This document shows positions 63,634 through 64,000 of a DNA stretch of 64,000 nucleotides, one piece after another; the first letter of the stretch is position 1, and the number at the start of each line of letters is the position of its first letter. The notes under the pieces were generated by a model. That model worked only from the letters and a program-made list of their open reading frames with translations. It made no database searches and was not told the DNA's origin. Both the position numbers and the translations under genes were made by a program. Origin of the DNA: Baylisascaris procyonis (taxonomy: Eukaryota; Nematoda; Chromadorea; Rhabditida; Ascarididae); the NCBI GenBank assembly GCA_037389465.1, contig JAZARR010000260.1:692501-756500 (forward strand), written 5' to 3'.

Positions 63634-64000
63634 GTAATTAAATATCTACATAGCTGTATAGTGCAACTGATGCTTTTTTCCTGAGCGTATTTCTTCTTGA
63701 TTTGTTCCTCGTTAAATATTTTGGTCAAATTATGTTCTTTCCTAAAGTCTTCAATTTCTTTCTTAAGTTATTATTTCTTTCTTATGTTTTCTACTCCGTT
63801 TTTAGGTTGTTAACTTATACAACATCCTTACAACATGCAAAAATTTCTTTTATTTTATATATGCTAAGGTTATGCTTCAAGGAATTCAAATATTCTAGAA
63901 AATGCTAAAAGAAGCTTAGAAAAATTTGCTGATATTCTAATTTTAAAAGAAATTATTTCTCTATTGGAAAAGATTTTTGAGAGAAGATTGAGCAACATGA
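63634..64000. other. Presumed intron at right window edge
   Basis: Follows the donor at 63634. An acceptor-like TTTTTAG lies near 63806, but the sequence after it shows nothing recognisable. Confidence 0.35.

Overview
The window looks like nuclear DNA of a nematode, probably a rhabditid or strongylid. Two multi-exon genes encode proteins with nematode-like sequence: the proteasome lid deubiquitinase RPN11 and a lipid-droplet-associated hydrolase. Most introns end in the nematode-type TTTCAG or TTATAG acceptor. Several start codons sit a few bases behind an orphan splice acceptor, as expected for spliced-leader trans-splicing. The species cannot be named from the sequence alone.

From 1 to about 23.3 kb the window is one uninterrupted, head-to-tail tandem array with a unit of about 188 bp. 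Each unit holds one tRNA-Glu sequence on the + strand (72 nt: 7-bp acceptor stem, D arm, anticodon loop CTTTCAC with anticodon TTC, T arm, intact A and B boxes) and a spacer of about 116 bp with a TTTT tract some 36-40 nt past the tRNA. I counted 124 copies by hand, plus one decayed copy at the right edge. Seventeen are identical to the consensus. Eight carry a CTC (Glu) anticodon, one TTT (Lys) and one TTA (would read UAA). Eight lack the 5' acceptor strand through a shared 17-bp deletion. The rest carry substitutions or small indels. The array has nested higher-order structure: 375-bp dimers, a 1,485-bp 8-unit tandem duplication, a 4,645-bp spaced copy, and a 25-unit block at 13022-17718 repeated as 24 units at 17719-22227. 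The array is cut by the left window edge, so its true size is unknown.

From 23.3 kb to the end the DNA is AT-rich and gene-poor. On the + strand are a Ser/Lys-rich hypothetical protein (31124-31945) and two paralogous genes for small cysteine-rich secreted proteins ending in a CCCxTDFCN motif (35867-37318 and 40257-42135). On the - strand lie an eight-exon LDAH gene (49300 down to 43399) and, upstream of it, a seven-exon RPN11 gene (56381 down to 51682). Both assemble with consistent intron phases to 325 and 314 residues, close to the human lengths. A fragment resembling a non-LTR retrotransposon reverse transcriptase lies at 58017-58251. A first coding exon of an unknown gene starts at 63549 and runs off the window. 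Microsatellites, a hexanucleotide satellite, a 34-bp triplication and a 19-bp perfect inverted repeat are scattered between.

The protein genes show no obvious functional link to each other or to the tRNA array. The array is the exceptional element of the window.
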